From positions 83,501 through 147,500 of the forward strand of contig JAKOGI010000082.1 in NCBI GenBank assembly GCA_029747015.1: DNA of 64,000 nucleotides, given 5' to 3'. Of the stretch, positions 20,905 through 33,059 are shown piece by piece (position 1 is the first letter of the stretch; each line of letters opens with the position of its first letter). Made by a program: the position numbers and the translations under genes. The notes beneath the pieces are model-generated. The model saw only the letters and a list, made by a program, of their open reading frames with translations. It did not search any database and was not told where the DNA came from. Source of the DNA: Carnegiea gigantea. Lineage: Eukaryota; Streptophyta; Magnoliopsida; Caryophyllales; Cactaceae.

Positions 20905-23401
20905 ATGGAATTGGTCACTGACCCTGATGCCAGCTCTGGCTGTCCTGCTGTGAAGAAGAAGAGAAGCGAAAACCATCGGCGACCGCATTCTGATCTAAAA
21001 CAAATTACTAGTTGGCAACATATTTTGACATTTCCAACCTCATCAACAGATTTGGAAGTAAATGGAGTGGGCCAGACTCCTCAAAGCTTTAGCCTCTCTT
21101 CTGCTGGCGCCATCAAGTTTGTTGAAAACCATCTAGATGGGTTGAAGAATCCTTCTGTTGCATCTGATCGTTTAGGAAATGATAACAAGCTGAAAAAAGT
21201 GAAACTAAAGCTCGGTGGTATCACCCGCACACTTCATGCCAACTCTTCGTCAGAGATTGATAAGCAGAAGCGGGTATCTTATTGTTTTCTATGTGTTCTC
21301 TTGTGCAGTTTACGTGCTCTGTGTGAGGAACTGTCCGAATAGTTTCGAGATTATCTTGGCACCTGTGAGATATGACTAGTTACTTGCTTTTTGTTGCCTT
21401 AGTGAGCTGTTATTTCTGTTTTGCTCTTATCTTTACTTGATAGGCTTGTGTGAATTATCTGATGAAATTTATTAAGAAATTACCCTCAGTTCTCTGAAAC
21501 ATTGTGATTATTGGGTAAAGCATGTTTGGATGTTCCATGATTTGCAGGCTTCTATTCAAATGTGATTTTTTTTTTTAAAACCAGTATTAGCATTGCCAGT
21601 GAAGACCCCCTTCTCTGCTTTTCTTAGCTATTTAGTTATCATTAGACATTTTCATCAACCATTATAAAGAGGTGGGAAAGTTTCTTCACTAATTTGGTCG
21701 CTGCAGGATGTGTCTAGGAACATCAGTGATGGCAAAGAGAGCTCTTCAAGGAGGACACTTTGTGAAGGTAGTCCTGCTATGTCTGAAAATTTCAGTTATA
21801 AGCTGGTTCAGAAGAGCAGCCGAATTTCCAAGAAGCAAGCTGTAGATGACAGATTTGATGATGAAGATGACGAGGAAATTCGCTATCTGAAGAAGCTTCG
21901 AGCTTCTAGGGCTTCTTCTGGTTATGTCGAGAGGCAAGAGGAAGGCAGCAGAAAAACTAAAGGGATTTCAAAGATTATGGGTCTCACTGATAAAAGTGAT
22001 TATGGCTCATTTGGATTTGATAAAGGCGGTAGAAAGTCAAGAATCTATGAGAATAATGATTATGAGGAGCTGGATTCAGATGATGAGCTGAAGGACAAGA
22101 AGAAAAGGATGGCAGCAGATCTTGCTGACCCTTTTATGGGGTCTGGAAATGGGATGACAATGACAACCCGTAAACGAGCTGTTGAATGTCTTGATGCTGG
22201 TGGTCATGTGGAATTCCCAGATGGTTTACCCGAGGCCTCTTCTAAAAGTAGGCATCTTTTCATGATTAATTTCGTCATTTTCTTATGCTAAAATATCTGT
22301 GATAACTATGAACACCAAACAAGCATTGAGCAGCCTCAAGTTGCATAGCAGCTACTCTGGTTGAACTAATCCGTGCTACTTCAGGATCAATAAGAATCCA
22401 ATGGGTCTCTAGTTGTGCATGATCTATAACTTTGGGCATTTTTGACTCTCTGGTTGAGTGTGGCAGAGCAAAAGCTTTCTGAGGTGGAGCAGCAGCTGAG
22501 GAAGGCTGAGGCTGCAGAGAGGCGTAGGTTACAGGCAGAAAAGGCTGCTAAGAAGGCAGAGGTTTGCCACACTCTCTCTACTGTTTCCAGTGGCACTAGA
22601 AAAATTATGCCTAAATTTCTTCTGTACATGTCCAGGCTGAAGCGATAAGAAAAATACTTGGACAAGATTCAAACAGGAAGAAGAAGGAAGAAAAGCTGAA
22701 GAAGCAACAGGAAGAACTGGCACAGGTGATTGTGATGAGGAATGATATTCTGCTGATTTCCTATAATTTACTGTTTGCACCACCACATAGTGATGGTTGT
22801 GTTCATGCAGGAGAAAACTGGGAAGGCTGCAGCTCTGGGACCAAATACAGTTAGATGCATAATGGGTCCTCGGGGCACAGTTGTTACTTTCTCAGAAGAT
22901 CTGGGGCTCCCGAAGATATTTGATCCTCAGCCTTGCAGGTATGAAAGCTTCTATTCTTTCATGTATATTACAACTTGAACCCAGCTGCTAGAATCCAAGA
23001 TGGGTACAAGTCCAATATGGTCTTTGCTTATCTTCTAGAAAGTTTGCATGTTTTGGTCTTGGATGAGGTGTCAACTACGAATGCATGTCAAGGTTTTGAG
23101 CATTAGATAGTGGTACTTTAGGCAAAATAAAGCACAAGTAATAGTCTTTTATTAGCTTTCTTCCTTTCTCCATATTAAAGCAGGGGAAGGAGCAACATAG
23201 GGATATTCTTCCTTTGGCTTGATACGACGATTTACTTCAATCTCTATAATCTACAGGTATCCTCCACCACGTGAAAAGTGTGTTGGGCCAAATTGTACGA
23301 ATGAATACAAGTATCGCGATTCTAAGTCAAAGCTTCCATTGTGCAGCCTTAATTGCTACGCAGCAGTCCAAGGAAAGACGGAACTTCTGCCAGCTTGCTA
23401 A
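20905..23401 (+). CDS. INO80 complex subunit B-like protein (PAPA-1 and HIT zinc finger), 6 coding exons
   Basis: Nuclear subunit of the INO80 chromatin remodeller (IES2/INO80B family). Coding exons are 20905-21273, 21707-22247, 22467-22561, 22636-22725, 22811-22938 and 23257-23401, giving 455 aa with all phases consistent. The N-terminal half is low in complexity, with an acidic patch DDEDDEEIRYLKKL and many Lys/Arg/Ser. A Glu/Lys/Ala-rich coiled coil (VEQQLRKAEAAERRRLQAEK) leads into AIRKILGQDS and EEKLKK, characteristic of the PAPA-1 region. The last exon carries the HIT zinc finger, C416-x4-C421 and C437-x3-C441, starting RYPPPREKCVGPNC. An in-frame stop lies just before the ATG, so this start is the first possible in that exon. 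Upstream untranslated exon(s) are likely. Confidence 0.88.
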
Positions 23402-24480
23402 TCATAACTTGTGGGTGCGGGTATGCTTTTTTGTTCTGGATGGCGTCAGTATTTTTGTAAATGATGTTCACGTAGATTAACGTAGCAGTATAAAAGATGG
23501 GCGAAGAACTTAAGAAACTGATATCCCTGACTCTGTTAGTTTAGAGCGCATGACTAGGTTTACCACAATACAGGAGCTAGGAGAATGGTATTTTTTTTGA
23601 TGGTATATGGTGGAACTGAGTCTGGATGAAATTGGTGGTGAATAGTCTGGTGATTTTGTTGCTGTATGACTCCTGATGTACTTTTCATGTTAATTATAAT
23701 CTCTTCGGTTGAAGAAGAGTCTTTTGGAATTAAGATATCAGCAGTCCTATTCACTCGTATATTCAGAATAGATTAAAGATCTGAAGATATGATTTCTTTT
23801 TGTCACTTTTTCTATTTTTCAATTATAAATTCGTTGGTCTGCGCTATTATGTAATTTTTAAAAGATATAATTTTGATGCCAAATGCTATAAGTTATTACG
23901 GGTAGAAATTTTGGTGGAACTTCACAAGAGTTCTAATGTTTGTGCCACGTGGAGTCTGCCTCGTGGAACTTTTGGTTCTGAAAAGAGGCACAATGGTTCA
24001 TATAGGTGCTAAGGTGCATCTCGAAGTCAATCTCAAAATTTCAGCAACCAATTTAGATTATATCCACAGCTAAGCCATTATTGGTGCTTTCTTGGTAGTA
24101 GTGTATTGAAAAGTTATAGGAATTTGGGAGGAAGTAGGTTCTTTCAGCATTAAAGGTAGCTGATAGATACCATGCTGAATTGCTGATGCAGTAATCTTCT
24201 CCTCTGCATGGTGGCTTAATTAATCTGAGCCCCTTAAGTAGATTCTGGACTTACTCAGCTCTTGTTACCCACTTACCCACAAGAAGGGAAGCAAATTTTT
24301 TGATTGATTCATTTATTTTGCGTAACACTTTTTGTTTGAGTTACAAATGAGGGGATTTTTTTTTGGTTTTTTGGTGGGTTTTTGGGGGCGGGGGGGTTGC
24401 TAATGCTAACACCCCCCACCCCCAATCTCAAGCTTCTCCCAGTGCACTATCCTGGGATTGTAGTTTTGGATGATTTTAAG
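23402..24480. other. 3' flank of INO80B-like gene
   Basis: Likely 3' UTR, then AT-rich unique sequence with T and G runs (24358-24396). No gene supported. Confidence 0.35.
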
Positions 24481-25284
24481 CTTAAAAGCATTGATGGGGA
24501 CTTGGTTTGTTGGGCATTGTTGGACATAATTGGAGATTGAAATTTGACCCAATTTCCATAGCTTGGCATTCAGTTAGAGGTATACCATCTGAGTTTCACC
24601 CTGAAATTATCTCTGCCCTTTCAAAGGATGTTGGTGATTTGGATTCAAGTGCTATTTCAACCACCAATTGTTATAGTTATGGTAAGCAGGTTGCCACAGG
24701 AGGGAGACTGGCTTTGATTACAGAGAAGGTGGGTTGCCTTCATTGATCCCGACAATGAGGTTCTTGAAGGATGCGATTGAGCCTTTGTGCTCAGCAAGTT
24801 TGATCCTGACTGGAGCACGGAATTTAGACCCTAGGCGTATGCTTTGGTGGTCTCCTTTCTGATCTTGATCGAGTAATAAAAGAACTGAAAATATACCCGA
24901 TTAAGTTCTTTCGATGCCTATAGACTCCACGGTCTTCATTCTAGCGTAGGGCCAAACTTGAAAACCCCTGGTGAGTCACTGAATGTTTGTCACTCGGCAT
25001 TCCTTTTGGGTTTGCTACTGCTACATGGGATTGATCATCTCATGACTGTTAGATCGAACCTTGGATCTCCGGAGGTTCAGGCCACTCAAACATGGTGGCA
25101 CGTGAAAAAGAAGGGCACGGTCTGGTGGTCCGCATGGACAGGTGCGTGGGGTGAGAAATCAAGTCATTGGAAAACCTTCGAAGGAGGTTCTTTCTGTTGT
25201 GTCAAATGTCAATTGTGTTTGAATTCCAATCAAGTGAATCAAATGTTGTCTTTCTGCTTATTTCTGCTTGAAAGCTCCTTTTGA
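24425..25284 (+). pseudogene. Possible decayed coding sequence, unidentified
   Basis: The composition is less AT-rich and more codon-like than the surroundings. Open stretches in different frames follow each other (for example HYPGIVVLDDFKLKSIDGDL, then a second frame 24507-24746, then 24958-25284), which is the pattern of a frameshifted remnant. No family is recognised and no full reading frame exists. It could also be the 3' portion of a long non-coding transcript. Confidence 0.25.
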
Positions 25285-25574
25285 TCAGTACTGCACATTC
25301 AATATAAAGACCAATTTAAAAATCATCTCTGAAACTAAATATCAGTAAGATCATCCTCATAGACCAATTTTATCAACATGCAACATGTATGAAAGCATGT
25401 AAGCCAAGCGGGGAGCAAGCAATGTGTCCTCAATGCCATTCCTTCAATAGCTTAATGAACATCTCACCTATATTGTAGATATATATTACAGCATATACCA
25501 AACAGAATTTGCTAGTGCGAGCATCTCTTGACTGCATCTTAGCACTGAAGAAAAGTTATCGAGAACTATAAAAT
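25285..25574. other. 3' UTR side of UBC32-like gene
   Basis: AT-rich sequence after the minus-strand stop. Nothing else is seen. Confidence 0.4.
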
Positions 25575-26498
25575 CTACGAATCACTCATGAAAAAGGCAC
25601 CATATCCAGTGGATTTCATGAGCTTCTTCAACAAAAGAAAGACTATGGCAACAGTTAATCCGACGGCAGCCCATGTGAACAAGCGATCATCAGCAGGCCT
25701 TTGTGCCCTTGTTGCAGGCCTTTGTTGGACCCGCTGACTTGAAATTCCGGACCTAACTTGTCGAACTTCCCGCTGAACAACGGGAGGGCTTGCATCCTGG
25801 GCGGCCACTTGAGGTTCCTCAATCCTATTGACTCCTGCATTAGTGGGTTCTCCAGAGTTAGATGAATTGCTAGCATTCTCACTTCCCTCAGCTTCAGCCT
25901 CATTTCCAGTAGGTTGCTCCTCGGGAGCCTGCTTCAAGATTTCAGGAACTGGAGGTGCCTTACTCAGCATATAGGCATGAATCTGTAAGTTTTCAAAGGT
26001 ATCGAGGTGTGAGTCTTTGTGAATAATAATCGTACGCACAAAATGCAGAAAAGGTTGACATAAGACTCACCTCATCAATCAGCTTTTGACGTTCAGGACT
26101 CCCATATTTTGGAGGTGCTTCACGGGATTTAATAGCTAACTCACGCCTTTCTTCCTTCTTGTAGTCTAGGGATCCCAATGCACCATTAGGCGGTGTCGGC
26201 ATGAAAGCGATAAGTGCCACCAGTGCAGTACGGACTGACACCAAAGACATTAATACCCCTGTTAGTCACTAACTATTGGCAATTTTACAAACATAACAAA
26301 GATTGCATTACAACTCCTGAGGTCCAGCCTTACATCCTGCTATGAGGATTAGTAACCTATCCACATCCGCCGACAACAAACCACCTATCTTTTGAAAACA
26401 ACCCTGTTAGCTCTAGCTTTAGCATATGATTGTGCTTGGCAGCACATTTTGAAAACATTCCAGTGTCATGAAACATGAACAACTTAGTCAATGCTTGT

Positions 26499-26536
<38 letters not shown>

Positions 26537-27473
26537 CTCACTTTATAGCAAGCTAGAAATGTGTCCATGTAACCAGAAAAAAGCTAGCTTACCACTCCAT
26601 GATGGCTGCCAGTGCTCTGGATGATGGTTTGAAATGCTCAGGCATATTTTTGTTTGGGTTTCAAAGCGACCATTTGGCTGCAAGGCAAAAATCGATGTCA
26701 TTAAGTCCACAATCACTCACTGTGTCAAGGAAAGACATTCTAGCAGAAGGTAATTACCGTCAATAACATGAAAGAAGGCGGCTTAAATGGATATTCTGCT
26801 GGAAGCTGAATTCTTCCATGATAAATACCACCCTCAAACTCAGTATCACGGGGTCCCCTAATAGCAAATTGCCACTCGAATATATTCTCCTGCAATGCAA
26901 ATCCCACAAATTCAATCCTCACCCACAATTCATTCCAAATTCCTATCAACTACCAACTTCTAGATTTTGAAATTTAAACACAATAATCAATTAACCCTGC
27001 TACCACACAGAAAACACCTCGATCTTGATCGCTGTGGACGAAAAATGGGCTCAAAATTGACGAATTCAGGAAATACGGTAATGATATAGATGAAAGTATA
27101 AGAGCTATTGCAAGTTTGCAACCGTAGACATGATCTCAAGGTCGAAAATTTTACAAAAGGATCCGAAATTTGATCAAATTACAAAGCTTCATAATCAAAA
27201 CCAAATCAAACATCCATCGATCAATAAAACAGCAGAAGTTCACACAGCAGATCCGCAACGAATACAGAACCAATCAACTCTGAATAGCCGATAGAAATCA
27301 AAATCACAGTAACATAAACAAATAATTGCGAAAAAACTACAGAATTTGAGGAAAAATACCTCAAGGGGAAGGCTCATGAAATCATCGGAAGGGTTAGATT
27401 GCATCTCCTTGAGCTCCTGAAGGATGCGCTTGACTGCAGGGTTCTTCAGGTTATACTTGTCCACCGCCGCCAT
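25575..27473 (-). CDS. UBC32: UBC32-like, ER-anchored ubiquitin-conjugating enzyme E2 (5 exons)
   Basis: E2 of the UBE2J1/UBC6 class, which works at the ER membrane with ERAD ligases. Exons on the minus strand are 27473-27360, 26889-26758, 26677-26593, 26234-26071 and 25982-25575, giving 300 aa. The N-terminus reads NPAVKRILQELKEMQ. The core has EWQFAIRGPRDTEFEGGIYH and AEYPFKPPSFMLLT. The active-site segment is PNGRFETQTKICLSISNHHP with the catalytic Cys94, followed by HWQPSWSVRTAL, both hallmarks of this class. A Pro/Glu/Gln-rich linker leads to a C-terminal membrane anchor FTWAAVGLTVAIVFLLLKKL. Family members are about 300 aa, so the gene is complete. The ATG gives the conserved MAAVDKYNLKNPAVKR start. 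Confidence 0.93.
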
Positions 27474-28990
27474 GGTTATCGGGAAATCACCGCCTCCGAT
27501 TAGAACTTCCGGCAGCTCGGCCGGTGGTTGGCCGGAATCTGGTGGCAAAGTTCTCGACTTTGGGGATGAGAGAGAGGGATGAGAGAGAGAGAGACAGGAC
27601 ATTTGGGGCGTGGGGCAGAGACGGGCGGTTGTATTTGTAGCCACCGAGAACGACAATTGTTAGTTGGCTCAGGAGGAACACGTCATATTTGGCGACCATG
27701 TCGACGTGGCGCATGCTCATTGGTCAGTAATCTTGCTTGGTGTTTTGAGGGGTATTTTAGGATTTTTTTAAGGAGAAGAAATAAACTTTTATTATCCCTA
27801 ATTATCATGTGCATGAGAGAGTGTTATGGAGATCTTCATGTAAGATAATTATTTGTGATTGGGTCGAAATCAAACAATCTGCTATTTATATGTGTAAGTT
27901 TACAAATTATTTTAAGTCACAAATAAGTTATTTATTGCACATAAATGTTTACAGTTATATGTCTTTCTGATATGATGAATATGATTAACTGTATACATTA
28001 TTCTTTTAAAAAATATTCTCATGTAATAAATTTTATCTCAGTAATTATGTATTTATCTGCAGTTACAAATGATATGGATGAAAATTAGTACTCTTATTAA
28101 AGGTTGATGAACCACAAATAAAAACAAATTGTGAAAAACTTGTGTACATTGAGAGAGAAAATTCAATCATTAAGAATGGACAATCAATTGTGTCTTGCAT
28201 CTTTCCTACCTTTTTTTCAGAATTTTTGAAATAAAAAGGCCTTATTTTATGCAAAGTATGGCCTAAAGTATCATATATTCATTCCTAATAATAAACTAAC
28301 CATCCTAGTTTAAAGAACAATGAAGATTATGAACTATTTTGGATAATTAACTAACTTCTTGACTGCCTTCCTATGTGATTACACTCAACTAGAAATATGC
28401 GACCTTTTGAATCGAGTAGTCTTAGCAAGATATTCTTTACACTCAACTAACTTCTTGACATGATATTATACATTTTTTTCCTCCTTTTAGACAAATATAG
28501 ATTATCTTTCTATTATCCTTTCCAATAAGGACGTACTTTGATTGTCCTGAGCCTGAATTCACCATCCCAAGCTCAACGTTCATCTTGTGAGCTTGCATTT
28601 GGGGCCGGTTTTGACTTGTGGCTCACCGAGCTTGGTAAAATCAAGCTCGAGTTCGACTCGCTCGTCCATGACTCATCTAAGGCTAAAGCTTAAATCTGCA
28701 AGTTTTAAGGCTCTAAACCTCGTTTGAGGGTTGGATATAAACTTGGTCATTTAGAATTTGGATAGAGTTTGTTTCTTGAAGCCCGTACATATAATGAGAT
28801 TCTCAAGCAAATGCAAAACTATTTATGAATATTATTAACCTTTGCAACTAGTAGACGGTTATAACTTATCGAAGATGAAATTAATATGTATTATCAAATT
28901 AACTTATTTCTATTGATACATAAACTTATCAATTATTACCTCATACAATCTTTTTTGTTTTTTTTTCTTGAAGGAATTATACAGCTCAAG
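27474..28990. other. UBC32 promoter and AT-rich spacer
   Basis: The first 150 bp hold the (GA)n-rich leader of UBC32 and its upstream region. The rest is AT-rich. A stretch near 28550-28690 with GAGCTTGGTAAAATCAAGCT and CTCGAGTTCGACTCG is a degraded repeat of the type also seen at 18954-19640. No gene supported. Confidence 0.35.
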
Positions 28991-29101
28991 AATTACTGTC
29001 CATAAAAAGATTTACCGCGCAAAGACGTCGGTTGGTTGGTCAGTTATAGAGAGGAAGGGGGGGGGGGGGGGAGACGCATTTTTGAACCTGCTCTAGATTG
29101 C

Positions 29102-29138
<37 letters not shown>

Positions 29139-29232
29139 CCCCCTCTTCCCCCTCCATATTTAGACGTTTGATCACTGCGTTCAAGCTTCTCCCAGACATT
29201 TTCATTCTCTCTCCGAGCTCAGTCTTGCGTCA
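28991..29232 (+). promoter_or_regulatory. Proximal promoter/leader of E2-like gene A
   Basis: Homologous to 35740-35968 in front of gene B. Both share GAACCTGCTCTAGATTGCCG, a (CT)n tract and CGTTTGATCACTG, then the ATG. A G15 run lies at 29057-29071. The shared CT tract is probably in the 5' UTR. Confidence 0.5.
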
Positions 29233-32200
29233 ATGGAGCCTTCTTCATCAGGTCTCTCTCTCTCTCTCTATCTCGCATTTTCTTTAATTACTTGTTCAAT
29301 CTGACTATTCTTCCATCGAAATGCAAGAATCAATTGAAACTGTAATCAATCCAAAATTACTACTCTAATCTTGGATTTGCTTAAAAACTCTTTCTTTCTT
29401 GAACAGTTGCTTTGTATTAAATGCTGACTATAATGCTTTACAATAAACCACTTGATATATTAGTTGTTCTTCACTTGATTATTCAATAAAATGAATGTAA
29501 GAAAGCATGTTTATTAGGAAGAATAAAGCAAAATGCTTCAGTAGACAGATTCAGGGATGATAGCTTTAAATTAGTACTGAAAACTTTGAATTCTTGACGT
29601 TCGATTTTTCGTTTGCAACTATATATTACCCCTGGTTCTAGTCCCCAGATATGAAGTTATAGAAGTTGTTGTCTGGGTTGAGCTGATGCATGTTTTACTC
29701 ATTTAAGCAGAAAGGATTTCACCCGGATTCACGGTTTGATGACTTTCCTGTATGTTGATTTACACTAATGATAGCCATGTTCAGAATTCTTGAAATTCCT
29801 AGGAGATACTCCTGTCTTTCTTGGACAGGTACTTGGTATTATGTGCTGAATATAATGATCCCAATTTGCACAATATAATGAATGTAAGAAAGCATTCTAT
29901 TAAGAGTTAAGCAAAATGATTTAAAAGCCAAAGGGATGAGAGCTGTGCGTTAATTATTACCTTCAAATTTTAATATCTTATGTCGATTTTCTATTTGCAA
30001 CTATACCCAGTTCTTGCCCTTAGATGTAAAGTTATATAAGTCATTAATGGGGTTGAATTAATGCATGTTTTACCCAGATTCATGTTATGATGACTTTGCC
30101 TGTTTGTTAGTTTTCACTAGTGACAGCCATTTTTCAGAATGCTTGAACTTCCTAGGAGGCAAGGAAATGTTTGTCGTGTGCACTTCACCGATCTTTTTAT
30201 GAAATCCAGATAAAGGAAAAGAAGCTGCAGATAAAGGCAAAAAACCGGTTACTGAGGAGGGACCAAGGACCTATGAGCTCGACCTCAGTCACTTCGAAGT
30301 GGTGTTCGACTGCTCTGAAAATTTACTGAGGAGCAGACGCCATGCCAGACCTGACTTCGACTGTGTGGAGAAGGACAGGAAGGTCTTTGAGATGTTCCCT
30401 AAAGATTGGGTCTATGTACGAACCTACAAACATCGGTATGACCTTCTTCGAGTCATGATAGTGGGTCCCGAGGGAACCCCATATCATGATGGGTTATTCG
30501 TATATGATTTTCAGCTCCCAAGGGACTTCCCCAGAGTGCCGCCTCTTGTCCTGGATGTCAATTCTCGGAGTTATGAAGCTGCAGGACTTGATTGGGAAGA
30601 AATCATGCGCCGCAATGGCTATCCTCGTAATGCTGGTGGTGAGATAACTTATTCTGAAGACCAAAGTACGATAGTCATGTTCGATTACTTACACGACCAA
30701 GTTCTGAAGGGGAGAACCGGACCAGTAGCTAGAATGTACAATATGAAAGAGTTCTTCAGGACTTGGTGCCAAATGGAGATTTATCTAAAGAAGCCACCGC
30801 AACACTTTGAAGACATTGTTTATAATCACTTTTGCGAGAGGGGCAGGTTCATTCTGAATGCTTTTACAGCCTATGCAACTGGCCTTGTTGAAGTTGGCAA
30901 GTACAAGGACCCATTTGGTGCTCAGGATGGCTTAAAATCAGCACCGCCAGCAATTCTAAAAGGTTCAACATCAAGGCGGCCTCCAATTCTAGAATCATGG
31001 ACTCATATGTTAGAATGTTCAACATCAGAGCAACCAGGAATTCCACCTGCAACAGCAATTCTAGAAGGTTCAACATCACAGCCACCAGAAATGCTAGGTG
31101 CTTCTGGTGCCGTGGAAGGATTAACATCAGGGCCTCCGGAAATTCCAGGAGATCCAGATGCTTCTGGTGCCGGAGAAGGACCAACATCTAGGCCACCAGC
31201 AATTCCAGAAAGTCCAAATGATCCAGAGGGTGAGAGTTCATTTTACAGGTCTCGCATGCTAAAGCTGTTGCGTGATCTGGCAGTGGCAATTGAGAACAAC
31301 AAGAAGGAAGGTCCAAAGAGATCCAAACCACCTGAATCCCAGCTGGATCTTTCATGGTTAATAAACACAATTGCGGCTGTTGAAAGGCTAGACCTCGGGG
31401 CCCTCCTGCTTCCAAGGCCAAGAGGCACTTGTAAGTCAGTCCTTCCCTACATTGCTGCTGAAAGATTTCATTGTATGTCCATCTGCCGGCACCTTATGGC
31501 TTGAGTCACTTTTTATGTTCATTCTGTAGATCATAGTTCTGCAAGGCTGACGTGTTCCTAATTACATAGATACCCTCCTGAAAGGTTACAGCAAAACATT
31601 TCATCATTTATTCATCAACTGACTCATTTTAGCTCGAATCGTGTTTTCTGGTTATGTTGTGTTCTTGGTTCTGTATGACTAACTCGATCCCAGTTACATT
31701 TATGCCCTAATCAAAGATTGCAGCAAATATTCATCATATGTTCATGTATGTACACTTTTTCAGGCTTGAAGCATATTGTACATCTGCGCTGTATTCTAAG
31801 TGCCTTGTTTCTAATACATATGATGTTCTACGCAGCTCGAGGAGCAGGACCTTCTAGAGCAGCCGTACCAGGTGGAGCTGCTGCCCCTGCGGCTGAAGTG
31901 GCAGAACCAGCCGGACATGCAGGGCCTTCTGGAGAAGCCGTACCTTCTGCAGGGCCGGTACCATCTGGGGGAGTGGGACCTATGAGAGCACAAGAAAAGA
32001 GGCACTCCAGCCGTGGTAAGGCGGCTATGAAGTTTGTCAAGAGGATGACTAGAATTCTCAAGTGTGCAAGCACTGAGGTGGAGCAGGGAAGTGGGAGTTC
32101 AGATACACAAGAAACTGTCATGGGAGGTTAGAACTAGTTACGTATATAGGATTTTGCTTCAGCTTTTGGTGATGAGCCAGATTTTTGTTCCTGGCCAGGC

Positions 32201-33059
32201 CCATAAGTAAGCCTTGGTTTCTGATCATACCTATGACTAATCATCCTTAGCTACAAGGCTACCTACATATTTGATCGATTGTTTTCTTAGTTTTCCACAA
32301 TCTTTTATTTTTGCCTAAAAATCCCTTTATGTGACACCCAAATCAAAGATTACAGCTAAAGAAGATTTCATCATATGTTCATTTATTAACTCCTTATTGC
32401 TTGAATTGCATGTTCTGTTTATGTTGTATTCTTGATTCCGCATGACTGACTTGCTCCTAGTTACATTGGTGCCCCAATCAAAGATTGCAGCAAATATTCA
32501 TCATATGCTCATGTATGCACACTTTTTGGCATGAATTGCACTTTATGAACGTACTGTATTATGACTGACTTGTTTCTAATACATGTGATGTTCTAAGCAG
32601 GTGGAGGAGCCAGGCCAAGCACAGAAACCAGACTAAGTACAGAAACCAGACCAAGTGGAGCCGCCGCCCCTGCTGCTGAAGAGCCAAGGAGTCGCTCTAG
32701 CCATGGTAAGGCAGCTACAAAGTTTGTAGGTGCCGCATTCTTGGTTCTGTATGAGTAGTGTGTTTCTAATAAACATGATGCTCTAAGCAGCCGAAGGAGC
32801 TGGACCAAGTACTGAAACTGGACCAAGTGCAGGAGCCGCCCCTGCTGGAGGGGCAGGACCAGCTGCACGGGCAGGACCTGCTAGTGGAGCTGAACCTTCT
32901 GCAGGGTTGGGATCTACTGGAGCTGCAGTAAGGAGGCGTAAGGCACCTACAGAGTTGGCAAAGTGGATGACGCGAACTTTCAAGTGTGCAGACACTGATG
33001 TGAAGCAGGGGAGTGGAAGTTCAGATACACAAGAAACCGGCATGGGAGGTCAGAACTAG
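29233..33059 (+). CDS. E2-like gene A: UBC24/PHO2-class UBC domain without catalytic cysteine, with tail exons
   Basis: Predicted exons are 29233-29251 (MEPSSS), 30210-31430 (E2-like exon), then tail exon A1 from 31836. If A1 is read to its TAG (32131) the protein has 511 aa. If its internal donor GTG|GTAAGG at 32015 is used and joined to 32601-32705 and 32791-33059, it has 597 aa. The E2-like domain (about residues 55-225) matches the UBC23/24/25 class: YVRTYKHRYDLLRVMIVGPE, GTPYHDGLFVYDFQLPRDFP and, after the core, KKPPQHFEDIVYNHF with GRFILNAFTAYATG. The family's active-site strand (NPNLYESGKVCLSLLNTW type) is replaced by AAGLDWEEIMRRNGYPRN, with no cysteine, so conjugation is not expected. 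A Pro/Ser/Gly-rich region and a helical block (MLKLLRDLAVAIENNKKEGP) follow. It may act as an E2 variant or be non-functional. Exon choice needs transcripts. Confidence 0.7.
29400..30165. repeat. Internal duplication within intron 1 of gene A
   Basis: Two versions of about 350-400 bp follow each other (about 29400-29805 and 29815-30165). Both contain ATGAATGTAAGAAAGCAT, a TTGCAACTATA block, a GATGCATGTTTTAC-like block and CTTGAA.TTCCTAGGAG at the end. Gene B shows parts of the same sequence at 36680-36870 and 37940-38165. Confidence 0.6.
31836..32131 (+). repeat. Tail exon A1 of the duplicated family
   Basis: Phase-1 exon starting after TTCTACGCAG. It encodes a Gly/Pro/Ala/Ser-rich part, a basic patch (QEKRHSSRGKAAMKFVKRMT), RILKCASTEVEQ, GSGSSDTQET and an in-frame TAG. 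A good donor (GTG|GTAAGG, exon end 32015) lies inside it and would remove the stop while keeping phase 1. Confidence 0.65.
32601..32705 (+). repeat. Tail exon A2, truncated copy
   Basis: Starts after CTAAGCAG and encodes the GPS-rich part only, ending CATG|GTAAGG. It is 105 nt, phase 1-1. The basic tail breaks off at AAGTTTGTAGGT and joins directly to text of the next intron (CATTCTTGGTTCTGTATGA), so the exon end and most of an intron have been deleted. The remaining intron to A3 is 85 bp. Confidence 0.6.
32791..33059 (+). repeat. Tail exon A3 of the duplicated family
   Basis: Phase-1 exon after CTCTAAGCAG. It encodes a GPS/Ala-rich part with AGPAARAGPASGAEPS, then RRRKAPTELAKWMTRTFKCA, DTDVKQ, GSGSSDTQETGMGGQN and TAG. 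It is the likely last exon of the long form of gene A. Confidence 0.65.

Noticed and set aside
30864..32121. Minus-strand frames opposite the E2-like and tail exons
   Set aside because: They are low-complexity shadows of the GPS-rich repeats, and the splice signals and conserved motifs are all on the plus strand.
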